A stretch of DNA of 64,000 nt from Acidimangrovimonas sediminis (lineage in GTDB: Bacteria; Pseudomonadota; Alphaproteobacteria; Rhodobacterales; Rhodobacteraceae): assembly GCF_002871005.1 (NCBI RefSeq), contig NZ_PHSN01000005.1, positions 368,001 to 432,000 on the forward strand, in the 5' to 3' direction. A model generated the notes under the pieces. It did not search any database, was not told the DNA's origin, and saw only the letters and a program-made list of their open reading frames with translations. The position numbers were made by a program, and so were the translations under genes. Positions 27,305-36,008 of the stretch are shown piece after piece (the first letter of the stretch is position 1; each line of letters begins with the position of its first letter).

Positions 27305-28630
27305 ATGACCGTACGATTCCGCGCCCTCATGGGGGCGTGCGCCGTCGGCATGTTCGCGACCGGGGCTGCGACCGGGGCGATGGCCGAAACGACGATCACC
27401 GTCGCGACCGTGAACAACGGCGACATGATCCGGATGCAGGGGCTGACCAGCGAATTCGAGAAGGCGCACCCCGACATCAAGGTCAAATGGGTGACGATGG
27501 AAGAGAACGTCCTGCGCCAGAAGGTGACGACGGACGTGGCCACGCACGCCGGCAACTACGACGTCATGACCATCGGCAACTACGAGGTTCCGATCTGGGC
27601 CAAGCAGGGCTGGCTGCTGCCGCTGAACTTCCCCGACAGCTATGACACCAAGGACATCCTGCCGGCGATCCGGGGCGCGCTGACGCTCAAGGACAAGCTT
27701 TACGCCGCGCCGTTCTACGGCGAAAGCTCGATGACCATGTACCGCACCGACCTGATGAAGAAGGCCGGTCTGGAGATGCCCGAGAAACCCACCTGGGCCT
27801 TCATCGCGAAGGCCGCCAAGGCGATGACCGACAAGTCGGCCGGCGTCTATGGCATCTGCCTGCGCGGCAAGGCCGGCTGGGGCGAGAACATGGCGATCCT
27901 GACCGCGATGTCGAACTCGTTCGGCGCGCGCTGGTTCAACGAGAAGTGGCAGCCGCAATTCGACAGCGCCGCGTGGAAGGACACCATGTCCTCCTACCTC
28001 GACCTGATGAAGAACTACGGCCCGCCCGGCGCCTCGTCCAACGGCTTCAACGAGAACCTCGCGCTGTTCCAGCAGGGCAAATGCGGGATCTGGATCGACG
28101 CCACCGTCGCCGCCTCGTTCGTGACCGACCCGAAGAACTCCAAGGTCGCCAAGGACGTGGGCTTTGCCATGGCGCCGCACAAGGACGGCGTGAGCAAGGA
28201 CGCCAACTGGCTGTGGTCGTGGAACCTGGCGATCCCGGCGGGCACCAAGAAGGAGAAGGCCGCAGAGACCTTCATCGAATGGGCGACCTCGAAGAAGTAC
28301 ACCGAGCTCGTGGCGTCGAAGGACGGCTGGGCCAACGTGCCCCCGGGAACGCGTACCTCGCTCTACAAGAACCCCGAGTACGCCAAGATCCCGTTCGCGA
28401 AGATGACGCTGAAGTCGATCGACGCGGCTGACGCGACGCACCCGACGGTCGACCCGGTTCCCTACACCGGTGTCCAGTTCGTGGCGATCCCCGAGTTCCA
28501 GGGCATCGGTACGGCGGTGGGCCAGCAGTTCTCGGCCGCGCTGGCGGGGTCGGAGACCGGCGAACAGGCGCTTCAGAACGCCCAGTCGCTGACGACCCGT
28601 GAAATGACGAAGGCCGGCTACATCAAGTAA
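27305..28630 (+). CDS. smoE: Sorbitol/mannitol ABC transporter substrate-binding protein
   Basis: A 441-residue periplasmic solute-binding protein of the family 1 sugar type. A Sec signal (residues 1-27, ending GAMA) precedes TTITVATVNNGDMIRMQGLTSEFE. Later blocks such as YAAPFYGESSMTMYRTDLMKKAGL are typical of polyol-binding SmoE proteins. It is the first transporter gene after the SorC operator. GGGAGG lies upstream. Confidence 0.92.
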   Translation: MTVRFRALMGACAVGMFATGAATGAMAETTITVATVNNGDMIRMQGLTSEFEKAHPDIKVKWVTMEENVLRQKVTTDVATHAGNYDVMTIGNYEVPIWAKQGWLLPLNFPDSYDTKDILPAIRGALTLKDKLYAAPFYGESSMTMYRTDLMKKAGLEMPEKPTWAFIAKAAKAMTDKSAGVYGICLRGKAGWGENMAILTAMSNSFGARWFNEKWQPQFDSAAWKDTMSSYLDLMKNYGPPGASSNGFNENLALFQQGKCGIWIDATVAASFVTDPKNSKVAKDVGFAMAPHKDGVSKDANWLWSWNLAIPAGTKKEKAAETFIEWATSKKYTELVASKDGWANVPPGTRTSLYKNPEYAKIPFAKMTLKSIDAADATHPTVDPVPYTGVQFVAIPEFQGIGTAVGQQFSAALAGSETGEQALQNAQSLTTREMTKAGYIK

Positions 28631-28643
28631 GCCGCCCGTTACC

Positions 28644-28677
28644 GCGCGGGACCGGTTCTTCCCTTCCGGTCCCGCGC
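28644..28677 (+). promoter_or_regulatory. 12-bp hairpin between smoE and smoF
   Basis: The perfect arms GCGCGGGACCGG (28644-28655) and CCGGTCCCGCGC (28666-28677) enclose a 10-base loop. There is no U tract after it. It probably protects the smoE 3' end or causes partial termination, so that binding protein exceeds permease. It mirrors the urtA/urtB hairpin. Confidence 0.65.
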
Positions 28678-28709
28678 ACCCTTTACGCCATAGGTTCAGG
28701 GAGGAAAGA

Positions 28710-29582
28710 ATGGCGACCCAACATTCGCGCGCGGCCGCGCGGCTGATGATTTCCCCCGCGGTGATCTTGCTGCTTCTGTGGATGATCGTCCCGCTGGCGA
28801 TGACCGTCTACTTCTCGTTCCTGAACTACAACCTGCTCATGCCCGGAGCGCACAACTTCATCGGGTTTGAGAATTACAAGTATTTTGTTACCAATCCTGC
28901 CTTCATCACCGCGTTGATCAACACGCTGGTGCTGGTCGGGGGCGTCCTCCTCATCACCACGGTCGGCGGGACACTGCTGGCGCTGCTTCTGGATCAGCCG
29001 GTCTGGGGGCAGGGGATCGTGCGCATCCTGGTGATTGCCCCCTTCTTCGTGATGCCCACCGTCTCGGCGCTGGTGTGGAAGAACATGTTCATGAACCCGG
29101 TGAACGGCCTGTTCGGCTGGATCGCCACCTCCTTCGGGTTCGCGCCGTTCGATTTCCTGTCGCAGGCGCCGTTGTTCTCGATCATCCTGATCGTGTCGTG
29201 GCAATGGCTGCCCTTCGCCACGCTGATCCTTCTGACCGCGCTGCAATCGCTTGACAGCGAGCAGGTCGAGGCGGCCGAGATGGATGGCGCCGGGCCCTTC
29301 GCGCGGTTCTTCCATATCACGGTGCCGCACCTGTCGCGCGCCGCGACCGTGGTGATCCTGATCCAGACGATCTTCCTGCTGTCGGTCTTCGCCGAGATCC
29401 TGGTGACGACGAACGGCGGCCCGGGCAATGCCTCGACCAACCTCACCTACCTCGTCTATGCCCAGTCGCTCCTGCAATTCGACGTGGGCGGCGGCTCCGC
29501 CGGCGGCATCATCGCCGTCATCCTCGCCAACATCGTCGCGATCTTCCTGATGCGGATGATCGGCAAGAACCTCGACGCCTGA
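28710..29582 (+). CDS. smoF: Polyol ABC transporter permease SmoF
   Basis: A 290-residue MalF-type permease with about six membrane segments. The EAA loop is visible in EQVEAAEMDGAGPFARFFHITVPHL. GGAGG precedes the start, and smoG follows after 12 bases. It works with SmoG, SmoK and SmoE to import sorbitol or mannitol. Confidence 0.92.
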   Translation: MATQHSRAAARLMISPAVILLLLWMIVPLAMTVYFSFLNYNLLMPGAHNFIGFENYKYFVTNPAFITALINTLVLVGGVLLITTVGGTLLALLLDQPVWGQGIVRILVIAPFFVMPTVSALVWKNMFMNPVNGLFGWIATSFGFAPFDFLSQAPLFSIILIVSWQWLPFATLILLTALQSLDSEQVEAAEMDGAGPFARFFHITVPHLSRAATVVILIQTIFLLSVFAEILVTTNGGPGNASTNLTYLVYAQSLLQFDVGGGSAGGIIAVILANIVAIFLMRMIGKNLDA

Positions 29583-29594
29583 GGAGGGGGGAAC

Positions 29595-30425
29595 ATGGCC
29601 CGCAAGGTAACCACGAAACGCCGCATCACGGTCACGGTGATCGCCTGGATCATCGCGCTCCTGATCTTCTTCCCGATCCTCTGGACCTTCCTCACCTCGT
29701 TCAAGACGGAAGGCGAGGCCGTGGCGACGCCGCCGCACTTCTTCTTCTTCCACTGGACGCTCGAGAACTATCTCGAGGTCAGCGAGCGGTCGGATTACGT
29801 CCTCTACTTCTTCAACTCGGTGGTGATCTCGGTCGGATCGACGATCATCGGGCTGATCATCGCGATCCCGGCCGCCTGGGCCATGGCCTTCGTGCCGGGC
29901 AAGCGGACCAAGGACGTCCTGATGTGGATGCTCTCGACCAAGATGCTGCCCCCGGTCGGCGTTCTGATCCCGATCTACCTGATCTTCAAGAACACCGGCC
30001 TGATGGACACCCGCACCGGCCTTGTCATCGTCATGACGCTGATCAACCTGCCGATCATCGTCTGGATGCTCTACACCTACTTCAAGGAAATCCCCGGCGA
30101 GATCCTCGAGGCCTGCCGGATGGACGGTGCCACCCTCAAGGAAGAGGTCCTGTACATCCTCACGCCGATGGCGGTTCCGGGGATCGCCTCGACCCTCCTC
30201 CTGAACGTGATCCTCGCCTGGAACGAGGCCTTCTGGACGCTGAACCTGACCGCGGCCAACGCAGCCCCGCTGACCGCCTTCATCGCCAGCTACTCCTCGC
30301 CGGAGGGCCTGTTCTACGCGAAACTCTCCGCCGCCTCGATGATGGCCATCGCGCCGATCCTCATCCTGGGGTGGTTCAGCCAGAAACAACTCGTCCGCGG
30401 CCTGACCTTCGGCGCGGTGAAGTAA
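29595..30425 (+). CDS. smoG: Polyol ABC transporter permease SmoG
   Basis: A 276-residue MalG-type permease with six membrane segments (first at about 14-36) and the EAA loop [28 protein letters not shown] precedes the start and smoK follows 16 bases later. Confidence 0.92.
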   Translation: MARKVTTKRRITVTVIAWIIALLIFFPILWTFLTSFKTEGEAVATPPHFFFFHWTLENYLEVSERSDYVLYFFNSVVISVGSTIIGLIIAIPAAWAMAFVPGKRTKDVLMWMLSTKMLPPVGVLIPIYLIFKNTGLMDTRTGLVIVMTLINLPIIVWMLYTYFKEIPGEILEACRMDGATLKEEVLYILTPMAVPGIASTLLLNVILAWNEAFWTLNLTAANAAPLTAFIASYSSPEGLFYAKLSAASMMAIAPILILGWFSQKQLVRGLTFGAVK

Positions 30426-30441
30426 GAGGAGATCCCGAACA

Positions 30442-31446
<1,005 letters not shown>

Positions 31447-31553
31447 TCCGCGGGGCCCGTCCCGCCACCGGACTACCGAAACGCGTGCATGCGCGGCCCC
31501 CTGCGGAGGCCGCTGCGGAACGGATGAGCTGAGCGATGGAAGGAACTGAACTC

Positions 31554-33038
31554 ATGGACAAACTTTCGCTCGAAAGCCTCGGGGAGCTGAACCCGCAGGT
31601 GTCGCGTCCCTCCTACGGGCGCGATGGCCTTTCGCCGGGGATCGTGCATATCGGCGTGGGCAATTTCCACCGCGCGCATCAGGCGGTCTATCTCGACCGG
31701 CTGTTCGAGAAGGGCCTCGGCCATGACTGGGCGCTGGTCGGTGCCGGCGTGCGCAGTGCCGACGGTGCGATGCGCGAGCGTCTTCTGGGGCAGGACCTTC
31801 TGACCACGGTGGTGGAGCTGGCACCCGAAGGCCACCGCGCCCGGATCACGGGTTCGATGATCGACTTCGTGCCGATCGCGCCCGACAACGGCCCGCTGAT
31901 CGCCGCGATGGCGGCCGAGACCACGCGGATCGTGTCGCTGACGGTGACCGAGGGCGGGTACTACCTCGACCAGCACGGCCATTTCGATGGCTCCCACCCC
32001 GACATGGTGAAGGACGCGGCCAATCCCGACGCGCCCGCCTCGGCCTTCGGCGCGATCCTCAAGGCGCTGAAGATCCGCCGCGCGGCCGGCCTTCCGCCCT
32101 TCACTGTGATGAGCTGCGACAACCTGCCGGGCAACGGCCATGTCGCGCAGAACACCATCGTCGGGCTGGCAAAGCTTTTCGACACCGCCTTCGCCGAGTG
32201 GGTGGCCGAGACGGTGGCCTTCCCGAACGGCATGGTCGACCGCATCACCCCGGCCACCGGCAACCGCGAGATCGCGCTGGTGGCCGAGGAATTCGGCGTG
32301 GACGACGCGGCGCCGGTGCTGTGCGAGCCCTTCATCCAGTGGGTGCTGGAGGACAACTTCCCGCAGGGCCGCCCGCCGCTGGAAGAGGTTGGCGTGACCT
32401 TCACCGATCAGGTCCATGCCTTCGAGATGATGAAGATCCGCATCCTGAACGGCGGGCATGCCGTCATCGCCTATCCCTCGGGCCTCCTCGGGATCACCTA
32501 CGCGCACGAGGCGATGCAGGACGAACAGGTCGCGGCCTTCCTCCACAAGGTCGAGGTCGAGGAGATCGTGCCGCACGTTCCGCCGGTGCCCGACACCTCG
32601 ATTCCCGACTACCTGACGCTGATCGAGACCCGTTTCGCCAACCCCGACATCGGCGACACGATCCGCCGCCTGTGTCTGGACGGGTCGAACCGGCAGCCGA
32701 AGTTCATCGTGCCCTCGGTGCGCGACAACCTTGCCAACGGGCATGTGCCGAAGGGCCTTGCGCTGCTGTCTGCGCTCTGGTGCCGCTACTGCGCCGGGGT
32801 CGACGAGAGCGGTGCCGAGATCGCGCCGAACGATCCCGATTGGGCGCAACTTACCGGGCGCGCGATGGCGGCCAAGGACGATCCGGCCCAGTGGCTCGCC
32901 ATGCGCGAGGTCTATGGGGCGGCGGGCGAGGATGCGGGCTTTGCCGCGGCCTTCGCCGAGGCGTTGACGGCGCTCTGGGCCGACGGGACCCGCGCGGTGC
33001 TGGCGCGCTACCTTTCGGACAAGCCGCTGAAAGGCTGA
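31554..33038 (+). CDS. mtlK: Mannitol 2-dehydrogenase
   Basis: A 494-residue polyol-specific long-chain dehydrogenase that oxidises mannitol (and often arabitol or sorbitol) to fructose with NAD. The Rossmann segment GIVHIGVGNFHRAHQ and the catalytic motif KIRILNGGH (KxxxxNxxH) are present. The ATG at 31554 was preferred over 31536 because AGGAA lies 9 bases upstream of it. It follows smoK. The short-chain sorbitol dehydrogenase gene smoS, present here in Rhodobacter sphaeroides, is absent. Confidence 0.92.
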   Translation: MDKLSLESLGELNPQVSRPSYGRDGLSPGIVHIGVGNFHRAHQAVYLDRLFEKGLGHDWALVGAGVRSADGAMRERLLGQDLLTTVVELAPEGHRARITGSMIDFVPIAPDNGPLIAAMAAETTRIVSLTVTEGGYYLDQHGHFDGSHPDMVKDAANPDAPASAFGAILKALKIRRAAGLPPFTVMSCDNLPGNGHVAQNTIVGLAKLFDTAFAEWVAETVAFPNGMVDRITPATGNREIALVAEEFGVDDAAPVLCEPFIQWVLEDNFPQGRPPLEEVGVTFTDQVHAFEMMKIRILNGGHAVIAYPSGLLGITYAHEAMQDEQVAAFLHKVEVEEIVPHVPPVPDTSIPDYLTLIETRFANPDIGDTIRRLCLDGSNRQPKFIVPSVRDNLANGHVPKGLALLSALWCRYCAGVDESGAEIAPNDPDWAQLTGRAMAAKDDPAQWLAMREVYGAAGEDAGFAAAFAEALTALWADGTRAVLARYLSDKPLKG

Positions 33039-33085
33039 ACGCCGCGGGGTCGATCCGGCCGAATCCCACTCACCGGACAACAGAG

Positions 33086-33116
33086 GGCCCGGTCGCCATG
33101 GGGGGCGCCGGGCCTT
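33086..33116 (+). terminator. Terminator after mtlK
   Basis: A strong GC stem (GGCCCGG 33086-33092 with CCGGGCC 33108-33114, plus an inner GC extension) is followed by TT. It ends the polyol operon 48 bases after the mtlK stop. Confidence 0.6.
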
Positions 33117-33157
33117 CGCATTTCATAGGGTGCGGATGCTTTCGGTCGAGCGGGGCG

Positions 33158-33370
33158 TCAGCTTCCTGCAGAGGCGAGGTGCAGCGTCGCGGGGGCCGTG
33201 TCGCCAAGGTCGGCCATGCGCGCCTGCGGCTGTGCCGGGGCCTCCTGGCGGGCCTGAATCCCGGGATTCATCACCGGCGAGGCACCGTCCGAGAGCAGGC
33301 TGAGTGTGCCGAGAAGCAGGGTTGTCCCGGTCATGGCGCCAAAGGCTGTGATCATCAGAGCAGCTTTCAT
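33158..33370 (-). CDS. Small exported or membrane-anchored protein, EcfG-type promoter
   Basis: A 70-residue frame. Residues 4-26 (ALMITAFGAMTGTTLLLGTL) form a signal peptide or membrane anchor, followed by a polar Gln/Ala/Pro-rich tail. GGGGAG lies 8 bases upstream and a perfect EcfG-type promoter about 50 bases upstream, which together support a real gene. No family is recognised. As a member of the stress island it may act in the envelope. Confidence 0.65.
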   Translation of the reverse strand: MKAALMITAFGAMTGTTLLLGTLSLLSDGASPVMNPGIQARQEAPAQPQARMADLGDTAPATLHLASAGS

Positions 33371-33421
33371 AGGTCGTCTCCCCGTTCGGCGGACTATCCA
33401 GTCGGCGGATCATGGCCTATC

Positions 33422-33447
33422 AACGTGCGCCCGCCCGCCGAGGTTCC
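33422..33447 (-). promoter_or_regulatory. EcfG-type promoter for the 70-residue gene
   Basis: On the minus strand GGAAC (complement of 33443-33447) and CGTT (complement of 33422-33425) are 17 bases apart. This matches the general-stress sigma consensus GGAAC-N16/17-CGTT. The -10 lies about 50 bases before the start codon. Confidence 0.75.
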
Positions 33448-33713
33448 GTCGCCTGTGGGCGCGTTCGGGTCAGGCCCGTCACCGTGGTATGGAAAACACG
33501 CCCGCTACCGGTTCGCGTGACGACGGGCCGGACTGGACGCGCCGTTGGGATCGTCCGCCGCGGCCGGGGGCGGCGGGTGAAGAACCGCACGCTGAAATTC
33601 CTGGAAATCTTTCCGATGCCAAGGTGCGGGTCTGGACGGAAGAGATCCGGTATATCGCTCGCATGCACGCGCGCGCGAGGGGCGATCCGCGCGCGCCGCC
33701 GGGAAGCGCAGAG
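33448..33713. other. Spacer between two EcfG-type promoters
   Basis: The 33371-33799 gap carries one EcfG-type promoter at each end, pointing outwards. A plus-strand frame from 33489 to 33788 (MENTPATGSRDD...) is open but has no ribosome binding site, overlaps the second promoter and resembles nothing I know. I do not call it. Confidence 0.4.
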
Positions 33714-33738
33714 GGAACCGCCGGGCCGTTCCGACGTT
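33714..33738 (+). promoter_or_regulatory. EcfG-type promoter for the DUF1328 gene
   Basis: GGAAC (33714-33718), 16 bases, CGTT (33735-33738). The -10 lies about 60 bases before the DUF1328 start codon. It probably also drives the PLDc_N gene behind it. Confidence 0.8.
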
Positions 33739-33799
33739 TACCTGACATCGCAACACCGGGACAAAAGTCCTCGCTGTCAGTCACCTAGAGGAGGTTACC

Positions 33800-33973
33800 A
33801 TGCTTGGTTGGGCCGTTACCTTTCTGATCATCGCTCTCATCGCCGCGGCGCTTGGCTTCGGCGGCATCGCCGGCGCCTCGGCCGGGATCGCGCAGATCCT
33901 GTTCGTCGTGTTCCTGATCCTGTTCGTCGTCGCAATGGTCGCCCGCGCGGTGCGTGGCCGTCCGCCGGTCTGA
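33800..33973 (+). CDS. DUF1328 (YtjA-type) small membrane protein
   Basis: A 57-residue protein, [20 protein letters not shown]..., with two membrane helices (about 4-22 and 29-48) and a short basic tail. The family is conserved and of unknown function, and is often stress-induced in alphaproteobacteria. The ribosome binding site GAGGAGG is excellent. An EcfG-type promoter precedes it. Confidence 0.9.
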   Translation: MLGWAVTFLIIALIAAALGFGGIAGASAGIAQILFVVFLILFVVAMVARAVRGRPPV

Positions 33974-34078
33974 TCCGGCTTCCCGCGACGCGGGGCAAGA
34001 GAGACACATCGCGAAACAGGGCGGCCGCCTCGGCAGCGCCGGGCGGCCGCCTTCGCATCTGCAAACGGGAGTTCTGAC

Positions 34079-34273
34079 ATGTTCATCCTCAGCACCATCG
34101 GGTCCCTGATCATCCTGATTCTCGACATCGTCGCGATCGTCTCGGTCATCGGATCTTCGGAAAGCTCGCTCTCAAAGCTGATCTGGGTCCTCGTGATCCT
34201 GTTCCTGCCGATCCTCGGCCTCGTCCTGTGGCTGGTTATCGGGCCGCGCAGCGGACGCGCCAGCGCGATCTGA
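34079..34273 (+). CDS. PLDc_N-domain small membrane protein
   Basis: A 64-residue protein with two hydrophobic helices (about 8-24 and 34-54). It ends in GLVLWLVIGPRSGR, the hallmark of the phospholipase-D/cardiolipin-synthase N-terminal domain found as a stand-alone peptide. Function is unknown. It follows the DUF1328 gene on the same strand by 105 bases with no promoter of its own seen. A good terminator follows. Confidence 0.85.
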   Translation: MFILSTIGSLIILILDIVAIVSVIGSSESSLSKLIWVLVILFLPILGLVLWLVIGPRSGRASAI

Positions 34274-34299
34274 ACCGGCTTCAGATCCGACACAGGTGA

Positions 34300-34322
34300 A
34301 GGGCGCCCCGCGGCGCCCTTTT
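34300..34322 (+). terminator. Rho-independent terminator of the DUF1328/PLDc_N unit
   Basis: The arms AGGGCGCC (34300-34307) and GGCGCCCT (34312-34319) have a CCGC loop and run into TTTT. It lies 27 bases past the PLDc_N stop codon. Confidence 0.85.
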
Positions 34323-34433
34323 ACATGTCCGGGATTTCCATGTCCGGGGTTTGCGGGTTCGGGATGTGCATGTCCGCCTGCTGATGCTGCAGCGCGCCCG
34401 GGGGCACTCAAGAGAGCCGGGCAGGGCGCAAGC

Positions 34434-34457
34434 AAAAGGGGCGCCCGCAGGCGCCCC
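34434..34457 (-). terminator. Rho-independent terminator of csbD
   Basis: On the minus strand GGGGCGCC and GGCGCCCC (34438-34445, 34450-34457) form an 8-bp stem with a 4-base loop, followed by TTTTGC. It lies 27 bases after the csbD stop. Confidence 0.85.
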
Positions 34458-34483
34458 GCAACGTCGGTCAGATCGGGATCGGC

Positions 34484-34681
34484 TCAGTTGGAGCCGAGCC
34501 ATTCGTCGATCTGTTTCTCGGCCTCTTCCTTGGTCTTGCCGTACCTCTCCTGGATCTTGCCGGCAAGGACTTCGCGCCGTCCATCGACGCTGGCAACGTC
34601 GTCATCGGTGAGGTCGCCCCATTTGGCGCGGACCTTGCCCTTGAGCTGTTTCCAGTTGCCTTCCATCTGGTCCTTGTTCAT
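34484..34681 (-). CDS. csbD: CsbD-family stress protein
   Basis: A 65-residue soluble protein with the family opening MNKDQMEGNWKQLKGKVRAK and the block RYGKTKEEAEKQIDEWL. CsbD-like proteins are abundant general-stress proteins of unknown mechanism. RBS AAAGGAG precedes the start. A near-consensus EcfG-type promoter lies about 45 bases upstream. Confidence 0.93.
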   Translation of the reverse strand: MNKDQMEGNWKQLKGKVRAKWGDLTDDDVASVDGRREVLAGKIQERYGKTKEEAEKQIDEWLGSN

Positions 34682-34723
34682 CGCTTTCTCCTTTCATCAG
34701 AGGCGATTGCATGTGCGGGGGAT

Positions 34724-34748
34724 GACGCGCGAGACGTCGGAAAGTTCC
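34724..34748 (-). promoter_or_regulatory. Near-consensus EcfG-type promoter for csbD
   Basis: On the minus strand GGAAC (complement of 34744-34748), 16 bases, then CGTC (complement of 34724-34727) in place of CGTT. The position relative to csbD fits a promoter. Confidence 0.55.
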
Positions 34749-34795
34749 GGCCTGCCGGTGGGATTGCCGCCCCTTGGGCCGCTTTTCGCCGGGCC

Positions 34796-34821
34796 GGAAC
34801 CGGCGCCGCGGCGCGGACGTT
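34796..34821 (+). promoter_or_regulatory. EcfG-type promoter for the AI-2E transporter gene
   Basis: GGAAC (34796-34800), 17 bases, CGTT (34818-34821). The -10 lies 42 bases before the GTG start at 34863 and downstream of the alternative ATG at 34720, which argues for the GTG. Confidence 0.75.
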
Positions 34822-34862
34822 TCACATCATTGCCTCACGCGAGGCGCAGGGAGGAAACCGGG

Positions 34863-35939
34863 GTGGCACGAACGGAAACGCTGGCGCAGGTCGCGATCAT
34901 CCTCGTTGGGGTCGTGGTCGTTTTCGCGGCGCTGCACATCGTCGGCGACGTCTTCGCGCCGATCGCGCTGGCGCTGGTCACTGGGGTCGTACTGTCGCCG
35001 GTGTCAGACTTATGCGATCGCCGCCACCTGCCGCATGCAGTGGGCGCGACGCTTACCCTCTGCCTCACCCTGGTCGTGCTGTCGTGCTTTGCGCTCCTGT
35101 TCCAGCCGGCGATCGAGCAGTTGGTGAAGGAGGCCCCCAAGGTCATGCACGATGTGCGCGACGCGGTCGAGGCGATGCGCTCGCTGCTGCAGGGGCTGGG
35201 CGAGGTGTCCAAGGACGTGAGCCAGGCCATCGCCCCCGCCGCCAAGGCGGCCGAGGAGGGCGGAAAGCAGGCCGCCGATACGGGCGTGAAGATGCCCGAC
35301 CTCAGCAGCGCGCTTATGATGGCGCCGACCATCGTCAGCGGCTTCATGATCTTCGTGGGCGCGCTGTTCTTCTTCCTGCTGACGCGGATGGAGATCTACG
35401 ACTGGGCCGCCCGCCGGCTGTTCAAGCCCGAGGAGCGGGGGCGCGCGGTCGTCAAGATGCGCGCCGCCGAACGCCGGGTCGCACGGTACTTCATGACCAT
35501 CAGCGTCATCAACGCGGGGCTCGGCATCTGCACCGGCGTGGCGCTGCAACTGATGGGGCTGCCCCAGGCGATGAGCTGGGGGCTGATCGCCTTTGTGCTG
35601 AACTTCATTCCCTACCTCGGGCCGGGCCTGACGCTGGTCGCGCTGATCTACGCGGGGGTTGCCTCCTTCGACGGGGCGAACGCCCTGCTGCCCGGCGGGG
35701 TCTACATCCTCCTCATCGTGGTCGAGAGTCAGTTCGTGACGCCGACGATGGTGGGCAAGCATGTCGCGGTGAACCCTCTTCTGGTGTTCCTTGCCCTGAT
35801 CTTCGGGTTCTGGCTCTGGGGGCCGGTCGGGGGCGTCGTGGCGATCCCGCTGCTGCTCTGGGGGCTGGTGCTTGCCGGCGCGCTGCCGGAGGTGGAGCCG
35901 GACCTTGCCGTCCCGCCGAACCGCCAGGCCGCCGAATGA
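34863..35939 (+). CDS. AI-2E/PerM-family membrane transporter
   Basis: A 358-residue polytopic protein. Membrane segments lie at about 8-52 and 70-92, then a long polar loop with coiled-coil character (about 95-155), then further segments from 160 to 340. The motif FVLNFIPYLGPGLTLV and the end block VAVNPLLVFLALIFGFWLWGPVGGVVAIPL are typical. The substrate is unknown; some members export autoinducer-2 or ions. The GTG start has GGGAGG upstream and fits the EcfG-type promoter. An in-frame ATG at 34720 would add 47 residues. Confidence 0.88.
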   Translation: MARTETLAQVAIILVGVVVVFAALHIVGDVFAPIALALVTGVVLSPVSDLCDRRHLPHAVGATLTLCLTLVVLSCFALLFQPAIEQLVKEAPKVMHDVRDAVEAMRSLLQGLGEVSKDVSQAIAPAAKAAEEGGKQAADTGVKMPDLSSALMMAPTIVSGFMIFVGALFFFLLTRMEIYDWAARRLFKPEERGRAVVKMRAAERRVARYFMTISVINAGLGICTGVALQLMGLPQAMSWGLIAFVLNFIPYLGPGLTLVALIYAGVASFDGANALLPGGVYILLIVVESQFVTPTMVGKHVAVNPLLVFLALIFGFWLWGPVGGVVAIPLLLWGLVLAGALPEVEPDLAVPPNRQAAE

Positions 35940-36008
35940 GCGGATCGCGCACGGGCAGGAGCTGAGTGTGCCGCTGTCGCGCGCACGTTCCCAGGCGTCG
36001 CCGCCCGA

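Noticed and set aside
33489..33788. Possible 99-residue gene between two stress promoters
   Set aside because: There is no ribosome binding site, the sequence is Arg/Pro/Gly-rich, and it would contain the DUF1328 promoter. No family resemblance.
34720..34862. N-terminal extension of the AI-2E-type transporter from the ATG at 34720
   Set aside because: The EcfG-type promoter at 34796-34821 lies inside it, and the GTG at 34863 has a good GGGAGG and begins just before the first membrane segment.
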